Assembly (NCBI RefSeq): GCF_020881035.1 | Contig: NZ_JAJITC010000001.1 | Location: forward strand, 1-64,000 | Direction of reading: 5' to 3' | Source: Paraburkholderia translucens | GTDB taxonomy: Bacteria > Pseudomonadota > Gammaproteobacteria > Burkholderiales > Burkholderiaceae | Length of the DNA: 64,000 nt | In this document: positions 46,158-54,300 of the stretch, one piece after another | Position numbering within the stretch: position 1 is the stretch's first letter | Layout: each line of letters begins with the position of its first letter | Notes under the pieces: model-generated | The model's input: the letters and a program-made list of their open reading frames with translations, nothing else | Told to the model about the DNA's origin: nothing | The model's database searches: none | Made by a program: the position numbers and the translations under genes

Positions 46158-47291
46158 ATGATGCGCGATCAGGCCATGTTTCAGGCGGGCGTCGAGCAGC
46201 ATTCCAGCGACGCGCCGAGCCGCGTCACGCAGCCGAGCTTCTGGGACGCGCTGCCCGCGCGCTGGAACAGCGACGCCGACGACACGCTGGTGTGCTGCCA
46301 GGTACGCAACGAAACGCACGACGTGAAGAGCTTTTTCTTTCGCGCGGGATCGGGCCGGGCGTTCGTGTTCGAGCCGGGGCAGTTCATCACGCTGGAGCTG
46401 GAGATCAACGGTGAGACGGTCAATCGCTGCTATACGATCTCGTCGCCGCCCACGCGGCCGCATACGATTTCGATTACGGTGAAGCGGGTGCCGGGCGGCA
46501 CGGTGTCCAACTGGCTGCACGATCATCTGCATGCGGGCATGCTGGTGCGCGTGCTGGGCCCGGCCGGCGAATTCACCTGCGCGCGGCATCCGGCCCGCAA
46601 GTTTCTGTTTCTGTCGGCGGGGTCGGGCATCACGCCGCTGATGTCGATGAGCCGCGCGCATCACGAACTCGGCGAGGACAGCGACATCGTGTTCGTGCAT
46701 AGCGCGCGCACGCCGGACGACATCATCTTCGCGCGCGAGCTCGATCTGATCGCGGCGAATCAGGCGCATTTTCGCACCGCGTTCGTCTGCGAGCGCGTGG
46801 GCGCGCGCACCAATTGGACTGGCATCACTGGTTTTCTGACTCTGCCGCTGCTAAGACTGATCGCGCCGGATTTCCTGGAGCGCGAGGTCTTTACCTGCGG
46901 CCCCGCGCCGTATATGCAGGCCGTGCGCAATCTGCTCGATGAGGGCGGTTTCGATCGCAAGCATTATCACGAGGAAAGCTTTTCGTTCGAGACCGTCAGC
47001 GAGGCGGCCGCGCCGGTCGAAACCGCAACGCGTTTCAAGGTGAGCTTTACCCGCAGTCATCGCGAGATCGAGTGCGGCGGCGCCCAACATGTGCTCGATG
47101 CCGCGAAGCAGGCAGGCGTGCGATTGCCTGCTTCGTGTACGCAAGGCATGTGCGGTACCTGCAAGGTGAAGCTCGTATCCGGTGAAGTGGCGATGAAGCA
47201 CGCGGGCGGTATCCGTCAGCGCGAGATCGATCAGGGCATGGTGCTGCTGTGCTGTAGCAAGCCCCTGACCGATCTCGTCATCGAGAAGTAG
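46158..47291 (+). CDS. gbcB: glycine betaine monooxygenase, ferredoxin-NAD(P) reductase subunit
   Basis: This ~377-residue electron donor to GbcA has an FAD-binding barrel at about residues 45-150 (GQFITLELEINGETVNRCYT, ISSPPTRP), an NAD(P)-binding domain at about 155-270 (FLFLSAGSGITPLMSMSRAH), and a C-terminal plant-type [2Fe-2S] ferredoxin with LPASCTQGMCGTCKVKLVSG and the fourth Cys in VLLCCSKP. ATG 46158 has CGGAG about 7 bases upstream; an ATG at 46137 overlaps the ribosome-site region and is less likely, and 46161 is also possible. Confidence 0.95.
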   Translation: MMRDQAMFQAGVEQHSSDAPSRVTQPSFWDALPARWNSDADDTLVCCQVRNETHDVKSFFFRAGSGRAFVFEPGQFITLELEINGETVNRCYTISSPPTRPHTISITVKRVPGGTVSNWLHDHLHAGMLVRVLGPAGEFTCARHPARKFLFLSAGSGITPLMSMSRAHHELGEDSDIVFVHSARTPDDIIFARELDLIAANQAHFRTAFVCERVGARTNWTGITGFLTLPLLRLIAPDFLEREVFTCGPAPYMQAVRNLLDEGGFDRKHYHEESFSFETVSEAAAPVETATRFKVSFTRSHREIECGGAQHVLDAAKQAGVRLPASCTQGMCGTCKVKLVSGEVAMKHAGGIRQREIDQGMVLLCCSKPLTDLVIEK

Positions 47292-47342
47292 CACTGCTGG
47301 TCACAACAAGAATGATGCATGCACTGGGCGGAATGACGTGGA

Positions 47343-47369
47343 AGTCGCTTCCGGACAACTGCATGTCGC
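47343..47369 (+). promoter_or_regulatory. candidate operator: 21-bp-period direct repeat upstream of choX-like gene
   Basis: AGTCGC at 47343-47348 and TGTCGC at 47364-47369 are exactly 21 bp apart, 104 bases before the binding-protein start and ~50 bases after gbcB. The pattern equals the repeats found ahead of the ABC ATPase, serine deaminase and formaldehyde dehydrogenase genes. It implies that the binding-protein gene has its own promoter under the shared regulator. Confidence 0.6.
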
Positions 47370-47472
47370 AAAACGACGCGACCCGGCAATTCTGGTTGGC
47401 GATTCTGGATACGCGATGACCGCTTCGACGGCAAACGCGTCAATGGGCAAATGGATCAACGGGAGGACTGCG

Positions 47473-48330
47473 ATGAGACTGATCGGAAGGTTAGTGGTGG
47501 CAAGCGCGTTGGGGGCGATGCTGGCGGCGGGCAGTGTGAGCGTGTCGGCCGATTCAAAGCCGACCATCAAGATCGGCTACGTGGAGGGCTGGGACGATAG
47601 CGTCGCGACCTCGAACGTGGCTGCCGAGGTGATCGAAAAACGCCTCGGTTATCAGGTGCAGCTGGTGCCGGTCGCGGCCGGCGTGATGTGGCAGGGCGTG
47701 GCGCGCGGCGATCTCGACGCGACGCTGTCCGCGTGGCTCCCCGTGACGCATGGCGCGTACTGGAACAACTTCAAGGACAAGGTGGTCGATCTCGGACCGA
47801 ACTTCACCGACGCGAAGATCGGATTGATCGTGCCCGATAACGTGGACGTGAAGAGCGTCGGCGATCTGCAGGCGAAGAAGGCGGAATTCGGCGCGCGCAT
47901 CGTCGGCATCGACGCCGGCGCGGGCGTGATGCAAAAAACCAGCGAGGCGATCAAGGCCTATGGACTCGACTATCAGCTGATGCCCAGTTCAGGCAGTGCG
48001 ATGACCGCGGAACTGGCGCGCTCGGAGGCGGCCAGCAAGCCGATCATCGTGACCGGCTGGAAGCCGCACTGGATGTTCGCGAAGTACAAGCTGAAATTCC
48101 TCGACGATCCGAAGAAGGTATTCGGTGAGGCGGAGCACGTGGATAGCGTGGTGAATCCCGAGCTCGAGAAAAAGGCCCCGACGGTGGTCGCGTTTCTGAA
48201 GAAGTTTCAATGGAAGCCCGGCGAGATCGACACGGTGATGCTGGCCACGCAAAATGGCGAGAAGCCGGCCGCGGCCGCCGATGCGTGGGTCAGCGCGCAT
48301 TCGGATCGCGTGGACAGTTGGGTGAAGTGA
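47473..48330 (+). CDS. choX: choline/betaine ABC transporter substrate-binding protein
   Basis: This 285-residue periplasmic binding protein has a Sec signal at residues 1-25 (MRLIGRLVVASALGAMLAAG). The mature protein is OpuAC/ProX-like: IKIGYVEGWDDSVATSNVAA, LDATLSAWLPVTHGAYW, GIDAGAGVMQKTSEAIKAYG, and IIVTGWKPHWMFAKYKLKFL, which carry the aromatic residues that cage the trimethylammonium group. A GGGAGG site 6 bases before ATG 47473 fixes the start; the longer open frame from 47338 is non-coding upstream. There is no transporter gene alongside, so it probably serves the ATPase/permease pair at 20.3-22.4 kb. The choX versus cbcX name is a guess. Confidence 0.88.
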   Translation: MRLIGRLVVASALGAMLAAGSVSVSADSKPTIKIGYVEGWDDSVATSNVAAEVIEKRLGYQVQLVPVAAGVMWQGVARGDLDATLSAWLPVTHGAYWNNFKDKVVDLGPNFTDAKIGLIVPDNVDVKSVGDLQAKKAEFGARIVGIDAGAGVMQKTSEAIKAYGLDYQLMPSSGSAMTAELARSEAASKPIIVTGWKPHWMFAKYKLKFLDDPKKVFGEAEHVDSVVNPELEKKAPTVVAFLKKFQWKPGEIDTVMLATQNGEKPAAAADAWVSAHSDRVDSWVK

Positions 48331-48356
48331 GTCGGCCTGCGTCGACGCAGCACGCG

Positions 48357-48384
48357 AAAACGCCGCTTTCGTGCGGCGTTTTTC
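48357..48384 (+). terminator. rho-independent terminator after the choX-like gene
   Basis: AAAACGCCGC (48357-48366), the loop TTTCGT, and GCGGCGTTTT (48373-48382) form a perfect stem with a T-run. The A-run on the other side means the hairpin can also end transcription from the convergent LysR gene, whose stop lies at 48388. Confidence 0.9.
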
Positions 48385-48387
48385 TGT

Positions 48388-49290
48388 TTACCGCAGGATG
48401 AGCCTCTTGAGCGTATCGATCAGCGCGCGCACTTTTGCCGGCGGGTGGCTCGTGGGCGGAAACACGGCCTGGATGCTCGCGGGGGCGGTCGCCCACTGCG
48501 GCAGCAGCCGGATCAGCCGCCCGGCCTCGACGTCTTCGCCGATCGAAAACTCCGTCAACAGACCGATGCCGCCGCCGGCAAGCGTCGCCGAGCGGCAGGC
48601 ATTGGCGGTGTCGACGCGCAATGCGGATGCGCAGCGCACACTGGCCGTGTTGCCATCGACGTGCCGCAGATCGAGCGTCAACGGATGCGGCAGCACCGAC
48701 AACGCGCAATAGGGCAGCGCCGCCAACTCGGCCGGCGTGCGCGGCACGCCCCAGGTCCGGACGAACTCCGGACTCGCGACGACCCATTTGACGAAGCTCC
48801 CGAGCTTCACCGCGCGATAGTTGGAATCCGCGAGACGTCCAAGCCGGATCGCGACGTCGATGCCGTCGGCAATCAGATCGACGTACCGGTCACTGCTGAG
48901 CAGCTCGACGTCGAGCCGCGGATGCGTGCGGCGCAATTCGACCAGCGCGGGGGCGACGACGAGCGTCCCATAGTCGTTGGGCGCAGTGACGCGCAGCGTC
49001 CCGCTGACAGGCGACGCTTCCGCGCCGAGCGCGTTCAGCGCGTCTTCCGCGGCGCGCAGGATCTTCACGCTCGCCTCGTAGAACGCCCGTCCCGCTTCGG
49101 TGACGCTGAGCCGCCGCGTGGTGCGCACGAGCAGGCTCGCGCCGACCTCGGCCTCGAGCCGCTGGATGTGCGTGCTGACCATTGTTTTGGTGAGGCCGAG
49201 CCGCTCGGCGGCGGCGCTCAGCGAGCCCGCGTCGATGACCGCGACGAAGATCGCGAGGCGGTTCAGGTTCACGTTGCGCAGATCGGCCAT
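48388..49290 (-). CDS. LysR-family transcriptional regulator
   Basis: This 300-residue regulator has an N-terminal winged helix-turn-helix (NRLAIFVAVIDAGSLSAAAE with RLGLTKTMVSTHIQRLEAEV, residues 7-50) and a type 2 periplasmic-binding-like effector domain (about 90-295; GTLRVTAPNDYGTLVVAPAL). It is divergent from a glutathione S-transferase gene with a 109-base gap, the classic LysR arrangement, so it probably controls the GST and the flavin-protein gene behind it. The effector is unknown. Its 3' end faces a bidirectional terminator. Confidence 0.92.
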   Translation of the reverse strand: MADLRNVNLNRLAIFVAVIDAGSLSAAAERLGLTKTMVSTHIQRLEAEVGASLLVRTTRRLSVTEAGRAFYEASVKILRAAEDALNALGAEASPVSGTLRVTAPNDYGTLVVAPALVELRRTHPRLDVELLSSDRYVDLIADGIDVAIRLGRLADSNYRAVKLGSFVKWVVASPEFVRTWGVPRTPAELAALPYCALSVLPHPLTLDLRHVDGNTASVRCASALRVDTANACRSATLAGGGIGLLTEFSIGEDVEAGRLIRLLPQWATAPASIQAVFPPTSHPPAKVRALIDTLKRLILR

Positions 49291-49399
49291 GTTCGATTGT
49301 TCATCTTCGCTTGACTGTGTTTCCCGGATTATCAGGCTTCCGCGCGACAGTGCCTACGCCGTATTCTCGGCCTGTCCCTCATCGCAAACGGAGCCCGCC

Positions 49400-50041
49400 A
49401 TGCCTGCCGCCAGACCCGCCGAGCCCATCAAGCTCTATACGACACTGTTCTCAGGCCACGGTCATCGCGTGAAGCTGTTTCTGACACTGCTCGATCTGCC
49501 GTTCGAAGTCATCGAGTTGAACATGTTGGCAGGAGAGAACCGCAAGCCTGAATATCTCGCGCTCAATCCGTTCGGCCAGGTGCCGACGATCCAGGACGGC
49601 GAACTGACGCTGTTCGATTCGAATGCGATTCTCGTCTATCTGGCGAAGCGCTATGGCGACGAGTCGTGGCTCCCGGAGGACCCGCGCGGCGCCGCGGCGG
49701 TGCAGCGCTGGCTGTCGCTCGCGGCTGGGCAGATCGCATACGGGCCGTGCGCGGCGCGGCTCGTCACCGTGTTCGGCGCGCCACTCCATCACGAGGACGC
49801 GAAGCGGATCGCCGTCAAGCTGTTCGACGTGATCGACGCGGAGCTCGCCGGCAAGCCGTTCGCCGCCGGCGCGCACGTGACGATCGCCGATATTGCCGCG
49901 CACACGTATATCGCTCACGCGCCCGAGGGTGGCGTGTCGTTGCAGCCTTATCCGAACATTCGCGCATGGCTGCGTCGCGTGGAGGCATTGCCGCGTTTCA
50001 TCGCGATGCCTTCGACGAAGGCTGGCTTGCTGGCGGCCTGA
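49400..50041 (+). CDS. glutathione S-transferase
   Basis: This 213-residue GST has an N-terminal thioredoxin fold (IKLYTTLFSGHGHRVKLFLT, NPFGQVPTIQDGELTLFDSN with the glutathione-binding cis-Pro and D/S) and a C-terminal helical domain with the N-capping motif VTIADIAAHTYIAHAPEGGV. The catalytic Ser/Tyr/Cys position is around LFSGHG, so it is probably a Ser- or Tyr-class bacterial enzyme. ATG 49400 follows ACGGAG; the open frame to 49100 overlaps the divergent LysR gene and is rejected. The downstream FMN-binding gene is 41 bases away. Confidence 0.92.
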   Translation: MPAARPAEPIKLYTTLFSGHGHRVKLFLTLLDLPFEVIELNMLAGENRKPEYLALNPFGQVPTIQDGELTLFDSNAILVYLAKRYGDESWLPEDPRGAAAVQRWLSLAAGQIAYGPCAARLVTVFGAPLHHEDAKRIAVKLFDVIDAELAGKPFAAGAHVTIADIAAHTYIAHAPEGGVSLQPYPNIRAWLRRVEALPRFIAMPSTKAGLLAA

Positions 50042-50082
50042 TTCGGATTTTGAGCCGGTAGATTTTGCATCGGAGTCCAACC

Positions 50083-51066
50083 ATGTCTGAGTTCGTTTCA
50101 CTGAACAACTGGGCGACCGGCGAGTCGCCGTTTCACGCCGGCGAGCAGGCCGTGCAGCAGCGCGCGGGTGTGCGTGAGGTGGCGGAATCGATGGGGCGTC
50201 GCGGGATTCGCCGCTTCATGCCGGAGCAGCATCGCGAATTTTTCTCGGCGCAGCCGTTCGTCGTGATCGGCGGCGTCGATGCGAGCGCTCAGCCATGGGC
50301 AACGCTGCGTGCGGGTGCGCCGGGTTTTGTCTCATCACCCGATGCGAAGACGCTGCGTATCGAAGATGGCGTGTTGGCCGGCGACCCGCTTGCCGCGGGT
50401 TGGCGCGAAGGCGCGCTACTCGGTGCGCTCGGCATCGAGCCGCGCACGCGGCGCCGCAATCGCGTCAATGGCGTCGTAAGGGCGGTGGAAGGCGAGACCT
50501 TGCAGATCGAAGTGATGCAGAGCTTCGGCAATTGCCCGAAGTACATACAGAGCCGCACGCCGTCTTTCATCGCGCGGGACGCGGCCGCGACGCGCGCGCA
50601 GCCCGAGATCGCCACGCATCTGGGCGCGGCCGAGCGCGACTTGCTCGCGAGCGCGGACACGTTCTTTATCGCCAGTGCGAATCTGAGCGAGGCGGCGGGG
50701 CCGGGGAGGGGCGTCGACGTTTCGCACCGCGGCGGTGCGGCCGGCTTCGTGCGCGTGGACGGCGCCAATACGCTGACCACGCCCGACTACAGCGGCAACC
50801 GTTTTTTCAACACGCTCGGCAATCTCGCACACGATCCACGCGCGGGACTGCTATTCATCGACTTCGCAAACGGTGATCTGCTCTATTTGGCGGTGCAAGC
50901 GGAGATCATCTGGGACGGCGGCGAAGTCGCGGCATTCGCAGGCGCGCAGCGGCTGGTGCGGTTCCATGTGAACCAGGTACGGCGCAGCCGCGGTGCGTTG
51001 CCGTTTCGATGGTCGGAAGTCGAACTGGCGCCGCAATTTCTGCCGAAAGTTCACGAACGCGCATGA
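50083..51066 (+). CDS. pyridoxamine 5'-phosphate oxidase-family flavin-binding protein
   Basis: This 327-residue protein has two split-barrel flavin-binding halves. The first has FVVIGGVDASAQPWATLRAG followed by APGFVSSPDAKTLRI. The second has ADTFFIASANLSEAAGPGRG, DVSHRGGAAGFVRVDGANTL and FFNTLGNLAHDPRAGLLFID. FGNCPKYIQSRTP joins them, a motif common in this group. Relatives are often fused or adjacent to ferredoxin reductases or GSTs and act in xenobiotic or stress redox chemistry; the substrate is unknown. The pairing with a GST under a LysR gene suggests a detoxification unit. Confidence 0.85.
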   Translation: MSEFVSLNNWATGESPFHAGEQAVQQRAGVREVAESMGRRGIRRFMPEQHREFFSAQPFVVIGGVDASAQPWATLRAGAPGFVSSPDAKTLRIEDGVLAGDPLAAGWREGALLGALGIEPRTRRRNRVNGVVRAVEGETLQIEVMQSFGNCPKYIQSRTPSFIARDAAATRAQPEIATHLGAAERDLLASADTFFIASANLSEAAGPGRGVDVSHRGGAAGFVRVDGANTLTTPDYSGNRFFNTLGNLAHDPRAGLLFIDFANGDLLYLAVQAEIIWDGGEVAAFAGAQRLVRFHVNQVRRSRGALPFRWSEVELAPQFLPKVHERA

Positions 51067-51109
51067 GCCGGCGCGGATGCGCGCCCTTTAGCGCGGTACG
51101 GCCACCGCT

Positions 51110-51514
51110 CTAATGCGCATTCCTGCCGAGCCGATAAGACACGCCGAGCCGGGTAGCGAGTTGCCACACATACACCCGCGAATACGAAATACCGAACTGA
51201 CGGCTTATCAGCTCGCGCATGCGTGTATTGCTCCAGCCGTCCGCGTCGAAGCCATAGTCGCGCGGCGAGGCCTTCAGCGCCTGCTCGAGCCAGTCGAGAT
51301 CGGCCATGGCGAGCGCAGAATGTCGGCCGCCGACGCTCATGTTTCTGAGCGCGTCGAGCCCGCCTTGCTCCAATAGCCGTCGATATCGCTCGACTGTAGT
51401 CTTTGCCATGCCCATTTCTTTCGCGACCTCGGTTGCCGCGGCGCCGTCGAGAAGTTTCTTTCCCGCCGCGAGACGCCGTGCAACGGTCGGCAAATCGTCA
51501 TTCGGTCGATGCAT
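51110..51514 (-). CDS. stand-alone IS630-type helix-turn-helix protein
   Basis: This 134-residue protein consists of two DNA-binding parts of the kind found at the start of IS630/Tc1-type transposases: a Psq-like HTH (AAATEVAKEMGMAKTTVERY) and a winged helix region (NTRMRELISRQFGISYSRVY with VWQLATRLGVSYRLGR). The catalytic DDE domain is missing and no transposase fragment follows. It may be a remnant, or a domesticated regulator of the kind common in Burkholderia genomes. It ends convergent with the flavin-protein gene. Confidence 0.75.
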   Translation of the reverse strand: MHRPNDDLPTVARRLAAGKKLLDGAAATEVAKEMGMAKTTVERYRRLLEQGGLDALRNMSVGGRHSALAMADLDWLEQALKASPRDYGFDADGWSNTRMRELISRQFGISYSRVYVWQLATRLGVSYRLGRNAH

Positions 51515-52171
51515 CGGAGAACTCCGTCGTAGGGTTCAATCACCGGACTGCAAGCAGTTACTGGGTAGACAGAGAACACGTACAACTTACAGATAATCGA
51601 AAATTCCTCATCCGTGTCCAAAAGAATAAAAAATCAATCACGTCTTCTATCTGATAGGAAAGAGGGGAACCTGCGAAAGTGGGTAATTCGACTTTTTCTT
51701 TCGAAAAATCAAGGATTTTCTTGCGATTGAATTTAACGTTTGCTAACCTGACTGAAACGATTTAAACGAAGGTATCAAACCCCGTCGGGCTTCAACAGGC
51801 AGCGTGACCCACGCGCCGAGGGCATTTCCAGGCATGGCTTCCAGTTTTGCGAATGTCTTTTAATGCATTTTCGATCGGCCCGCTAGCGTCGTCGGAAACC
51901 TGCGAAGCACTGGTGCACAGGACGGAAAATCATTTCGCATCGCTTTTTCAGCAGGATTATAGACAATCCTGGCATTCGTACAGGGTGTCGCCGGAAAATA
52001 CTGCATTGGTTAACAATCTGCTTAGTCCGGTTTCGTCGTTTAACGCGCCGGTTTACCTCTGCACGGGCACTTTTTGATTCGATTCGCATAACAGCAATAA
52101 AAATGGCGCCACTTTTCCACGGTTGCCATTGCCCGCCGCGGGCGTTGCAAGTGGACGGTAAGGAGAGCGAC
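51515..52171. other. AT-richer intergenic stretch
   Basis: About 650 bases with visibly lower GC than the surroundings. The only candidate gene is a 74-codon frame at 51853-52077, listed separately at low confidence. No terminator, repeat or RNA gene was recognised. AT-rich runs around 51600-51760 (GAAAATTCC, AAAAATCAATC, TTTTTCTTTCG) may hold promoters. Confidence 0.5.
51853..52077 (+). CDS. uncertain small ORF (74 aa)
   Basis: An ATG at 51853 opens a 74-codon frame (MSFNAFSIGPLASSETCEAL...) with balanced amino-acid use and few rare codons for an AT-richer region. No ribosome site of note precedes the ATG. There is no signal peptide, transmembrane segment or known motif. It may be a real accessory gene or chance. 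Confidence 0.25.
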   Translation: MSFNAFSIGPLASSETCEALVHRTENHFASLFQQDYRQSWHSYRVSPENTALVNNLLSPVSSFNAPVYLCTGTF

Positions 52172-52627
52172 ATGGACACGAATAGAACCCGCCATATCGC
52201 CGCGATGCTAATGGACGCAGCGAGGCGCAAAAGGCTCGTCACGTACCAGGAACTGCATGCGCTTTTCGGCCGGGACGAACCGCTGCAAAGCCGCTATCGC
52301 GCGTTGGAGGACGCGGCGCGCTCGTTGAGTGATTGCGCCTCGCTCGACTATCGTTGCCTGATGAGTCTCGATAATGGTCTGCCTGGCGATGACTTCTTCA
52401 ACCGTTTTCGGCACGGCAGGCCGCGTGAATACGAAGAGGTGATGGGCTTCGGCTCGGCGGGACGCTCGACGACCAGAAAACGGTTGATTGCGGACGCCGA
52501 GCGTCGCCGCGTGTTCGAACACGCTTCACAGATGGCGGCAAGTGGCAGCGCGACGGGCGCGGTGCGTCCTTACCGCCATGCCACGAGAGAAAGGCCGGTC
52601 ACGAAAAATGCGCCGCAACGGCAATAA
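52172..52627 (+). CDS. conserved-looking hypothetical protein
   Basis: This 151-residue protein has an AAGGAG ribosome site at good spacing before ATG 52172. An N-terminal helical part (IAAMLMDAARRKRLVTYQEL) is followed by SRYRALEDAARSLSDCASLD and YRCLMSLDNGLPGDDFFNRF. The GLPGxxFF block and the 'VTYxEL' block recall a group of small proteins (of unknown role) in which an HTH-like start is followed by a short alpha/beta domain. The C-terminus is basic and unstructured (RPYRHATRERP). The gene is alone in the AT-richer patch. Confidence 0.6.
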   Translation: MDTNRTRHIAAMLMDAARRKRLVTYQELHALFGRDEPLQSRYRALEDAARSLSDCASLDYRCLMSLDNGLPGDDFFNRFRHGRPREYEEVMGFGSAGRSTTRKRLIADAERRRVFEHASQMAASGSATGAVRPYRHATRERPVTKNAPQRQ

Positions 52628-53270
52628 CAATGTTGAATTCTCCGCGAGACTTATTGGCTGGGCATACGGAAGAAATTTAACGATCGGTAATTTCGGCACA
52701 TGGCGTGCATGAATTTAACGGACAGGGAAAAACGGGGTGTAATACGCCACGGCTCGTAATTGAGTTGAGCCGCAATTGGTATTTAATTGTCCGGGCACTT
52801 TTCGTATTGATTACCGCGGAGGCCAGCGCTCGGTGTGAGCTGTGACAACGAAGGAAGCGCGGTTCGGGCAATGCGTGATCGCCACCGCATATCGGCGGAC
52901 ACCAGGACTAACAAGGGCTCGCGCGACAGATGCAAGGCCTTCGCGAGCGCTTGGATTCACACAGGGGCGCAATTCTGAAAAAATTCGGCATTTGACATAA
53001 TGTAATTTATCACCCACTTGTATGTATGTAGATCCCAGCCCGCCCGTGATGCGCACTTTGCGCCGTGTTTCGCCACAAATCGACACGGTCTCGGCAATGT
53101 CAATCGACCCGTAAATTGTCTGCGAACGGTTGAAAGAAAATCGGCTTATGATTTGATGATCGGCTTCAATCGCCTGATCGCTCTATGTACGGTAGCGCAC
53201 ATTGCGTGTGACTCGTACAGCATATTTTTCTTTACGGTCGCAGAAGAAAAAAGCAATTGGAATTTGGGCT
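52628..53270. other. 643-base gap without a supported gene
   Basis: Only very short frames occur (for example 52871-52978, 35 codons) with no ribosome site or motif. Composition is mixed, with AT-rich parts around 52660-52800 and 52980-53030, including a TTGACA at 52992 that could be a -35 box without a clear -10. It may contain the promoter of the 53271 gene. Confidence 0.5.
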
Positions 53271-53999
53271 ATGGGCACCCTGACAGACGTACGCGGGCAT
53301 TCCGAGACTAATCGAATTCGAATCGACAAAAGTGTCGCTTTGAAGTCGTTCGATGACGTGGTTCCGCTGGAGACGATCAGCCAGATCAACCACCTGATCG
53401 ATCAAATGTTCGGCGAGACGCCGCAGCGTTCGCTGTCCGGCGACAAGATCGCCGAGATACTGCGTCAAGGGGAGGCTTTTCGAGAGCTCGAGCGCTCGAT
53501 CTGCGCGAACGCGCGGGCGATGGCTGCGAACTACGGCCTGACAAATCTACCGCCCGAGCCGTATCACGTACTGCGTTGTGCGAGCAGGTCGGCGCTGGTG
53601 GAGAGCCATTGCCGCCATTACGACTCGCATCTGCTGACGCTGCTGATTCCCCTGCAACTCGCACCCGATGGCGTTCACAACGGCGACCTCGTGATGTATC
53701 GCAAGCCGCGGCTGTCCGTGACCACGGTGAGCAACGTGATCTGCAAGCTCCGTCACGGCTTCCTGCACAGCCTGCCGCTTAGTTGGCGCAGCTGGCACAC
53801 CTTGCATGATCTGCGCGTCGGCAACTGCAAGCGCATTCCCGTCAAACCCGGCAGCGTGTACGAATTCAACGGCTTCGCGCTCCAGCACGCGAATCTCGAC
53901 GTACAGAACGGACAGCGGCGCACGCTACTGATTCACTACTACGACCCCGGCCACTCGCTCGGCCTGAGTGCGGTGCTGCGACGCGGGCGCAACGCCTGA
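53271..53999 (+). CDS. hypothetical protein, possibly a 2-oxoglutarate/Fe(II)-oxygenase-like fold
   Basis: This 242-residue protein I cannot assign with confidence. The second half reads like a jelly-roll: HYDSHLLTLLIPLQLAP (an HxD-like position), HNGDLVMYRKP, PVKPGSVYEFNGFALQHANL and QRRTLLIHYYDPGHSLG. The order of a hydrophobic strand after H-x-D, a 'GD-x-x-x-Y' strand, a late His (LQHANL) and an Arg strand (RRTLLIHY) resembles Fe(II)/2-oxoglutarate oxygenases. The HxD spacing is approximate. ATG 53271 is the likeliest start; frames upstream are AT-rich. No neighbour hints at the substrate. Confidence 0.5.
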   Translation: MGTLTDVRGHSETNRIRIDKSVALKSFDDVVPLETISQINHLIDQMFGETPQRSLSGDKIAEILRQGEAFRELERSICANARAMAANYGLTNLPPEPYHVLRCASRSALVESHCRHYDSHLLTLLIPLQLAPDGVHNGDLVMYRKPRLSVTTVSNVICKLRHGFLHSLPLSWRSWHTLHDLRVGNCKRIPVKPGSVYEFNGFALQHANLDVQNGQRRTLLIHYYDPGHSLGLSAVLRRGRNA

Positions 54000-54300
54000 C
54001 CCCCGCCTTGCAAGCCTGAAACCGCTCCACTGTTCATTACCTTTTTCGCAAACGCACATTGCAAACCGTCCTGAATCGGACCGGATGCCTCGTGCGCGAT
54101 CGCCATGCGCAAGGCAAGCAGATTTCACTTTGCCGTTGGTCCGGCATAGACTGAATTCAGACTTTTTCCGCTAGCCGCTTTTCCGCACCTGTCGTGACCC
54201 TTGCCGTGCGTGGCGGCGGACGTCTTTTTGTCGTGCTCCGCGAGCCGATGCCAGCCGTGCCGGTTCGTGCCTGATCACCATTCGAAAGGGACGACTCATC

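Noticed and set aside
49100..49399. Longer GST frame starting at 49100
   Set aside because: The extra 100 codons overlap the divergent LysR gene and do not resemble GST sequence; ATG 49400 has a good ribosome site.
51060..51110. Terminator between the flavin-protein gene and the convergent HTH gene
   Set aside because: GCGCG-type self-complementary bases occur but there is no stable perfect stem and no T-run.
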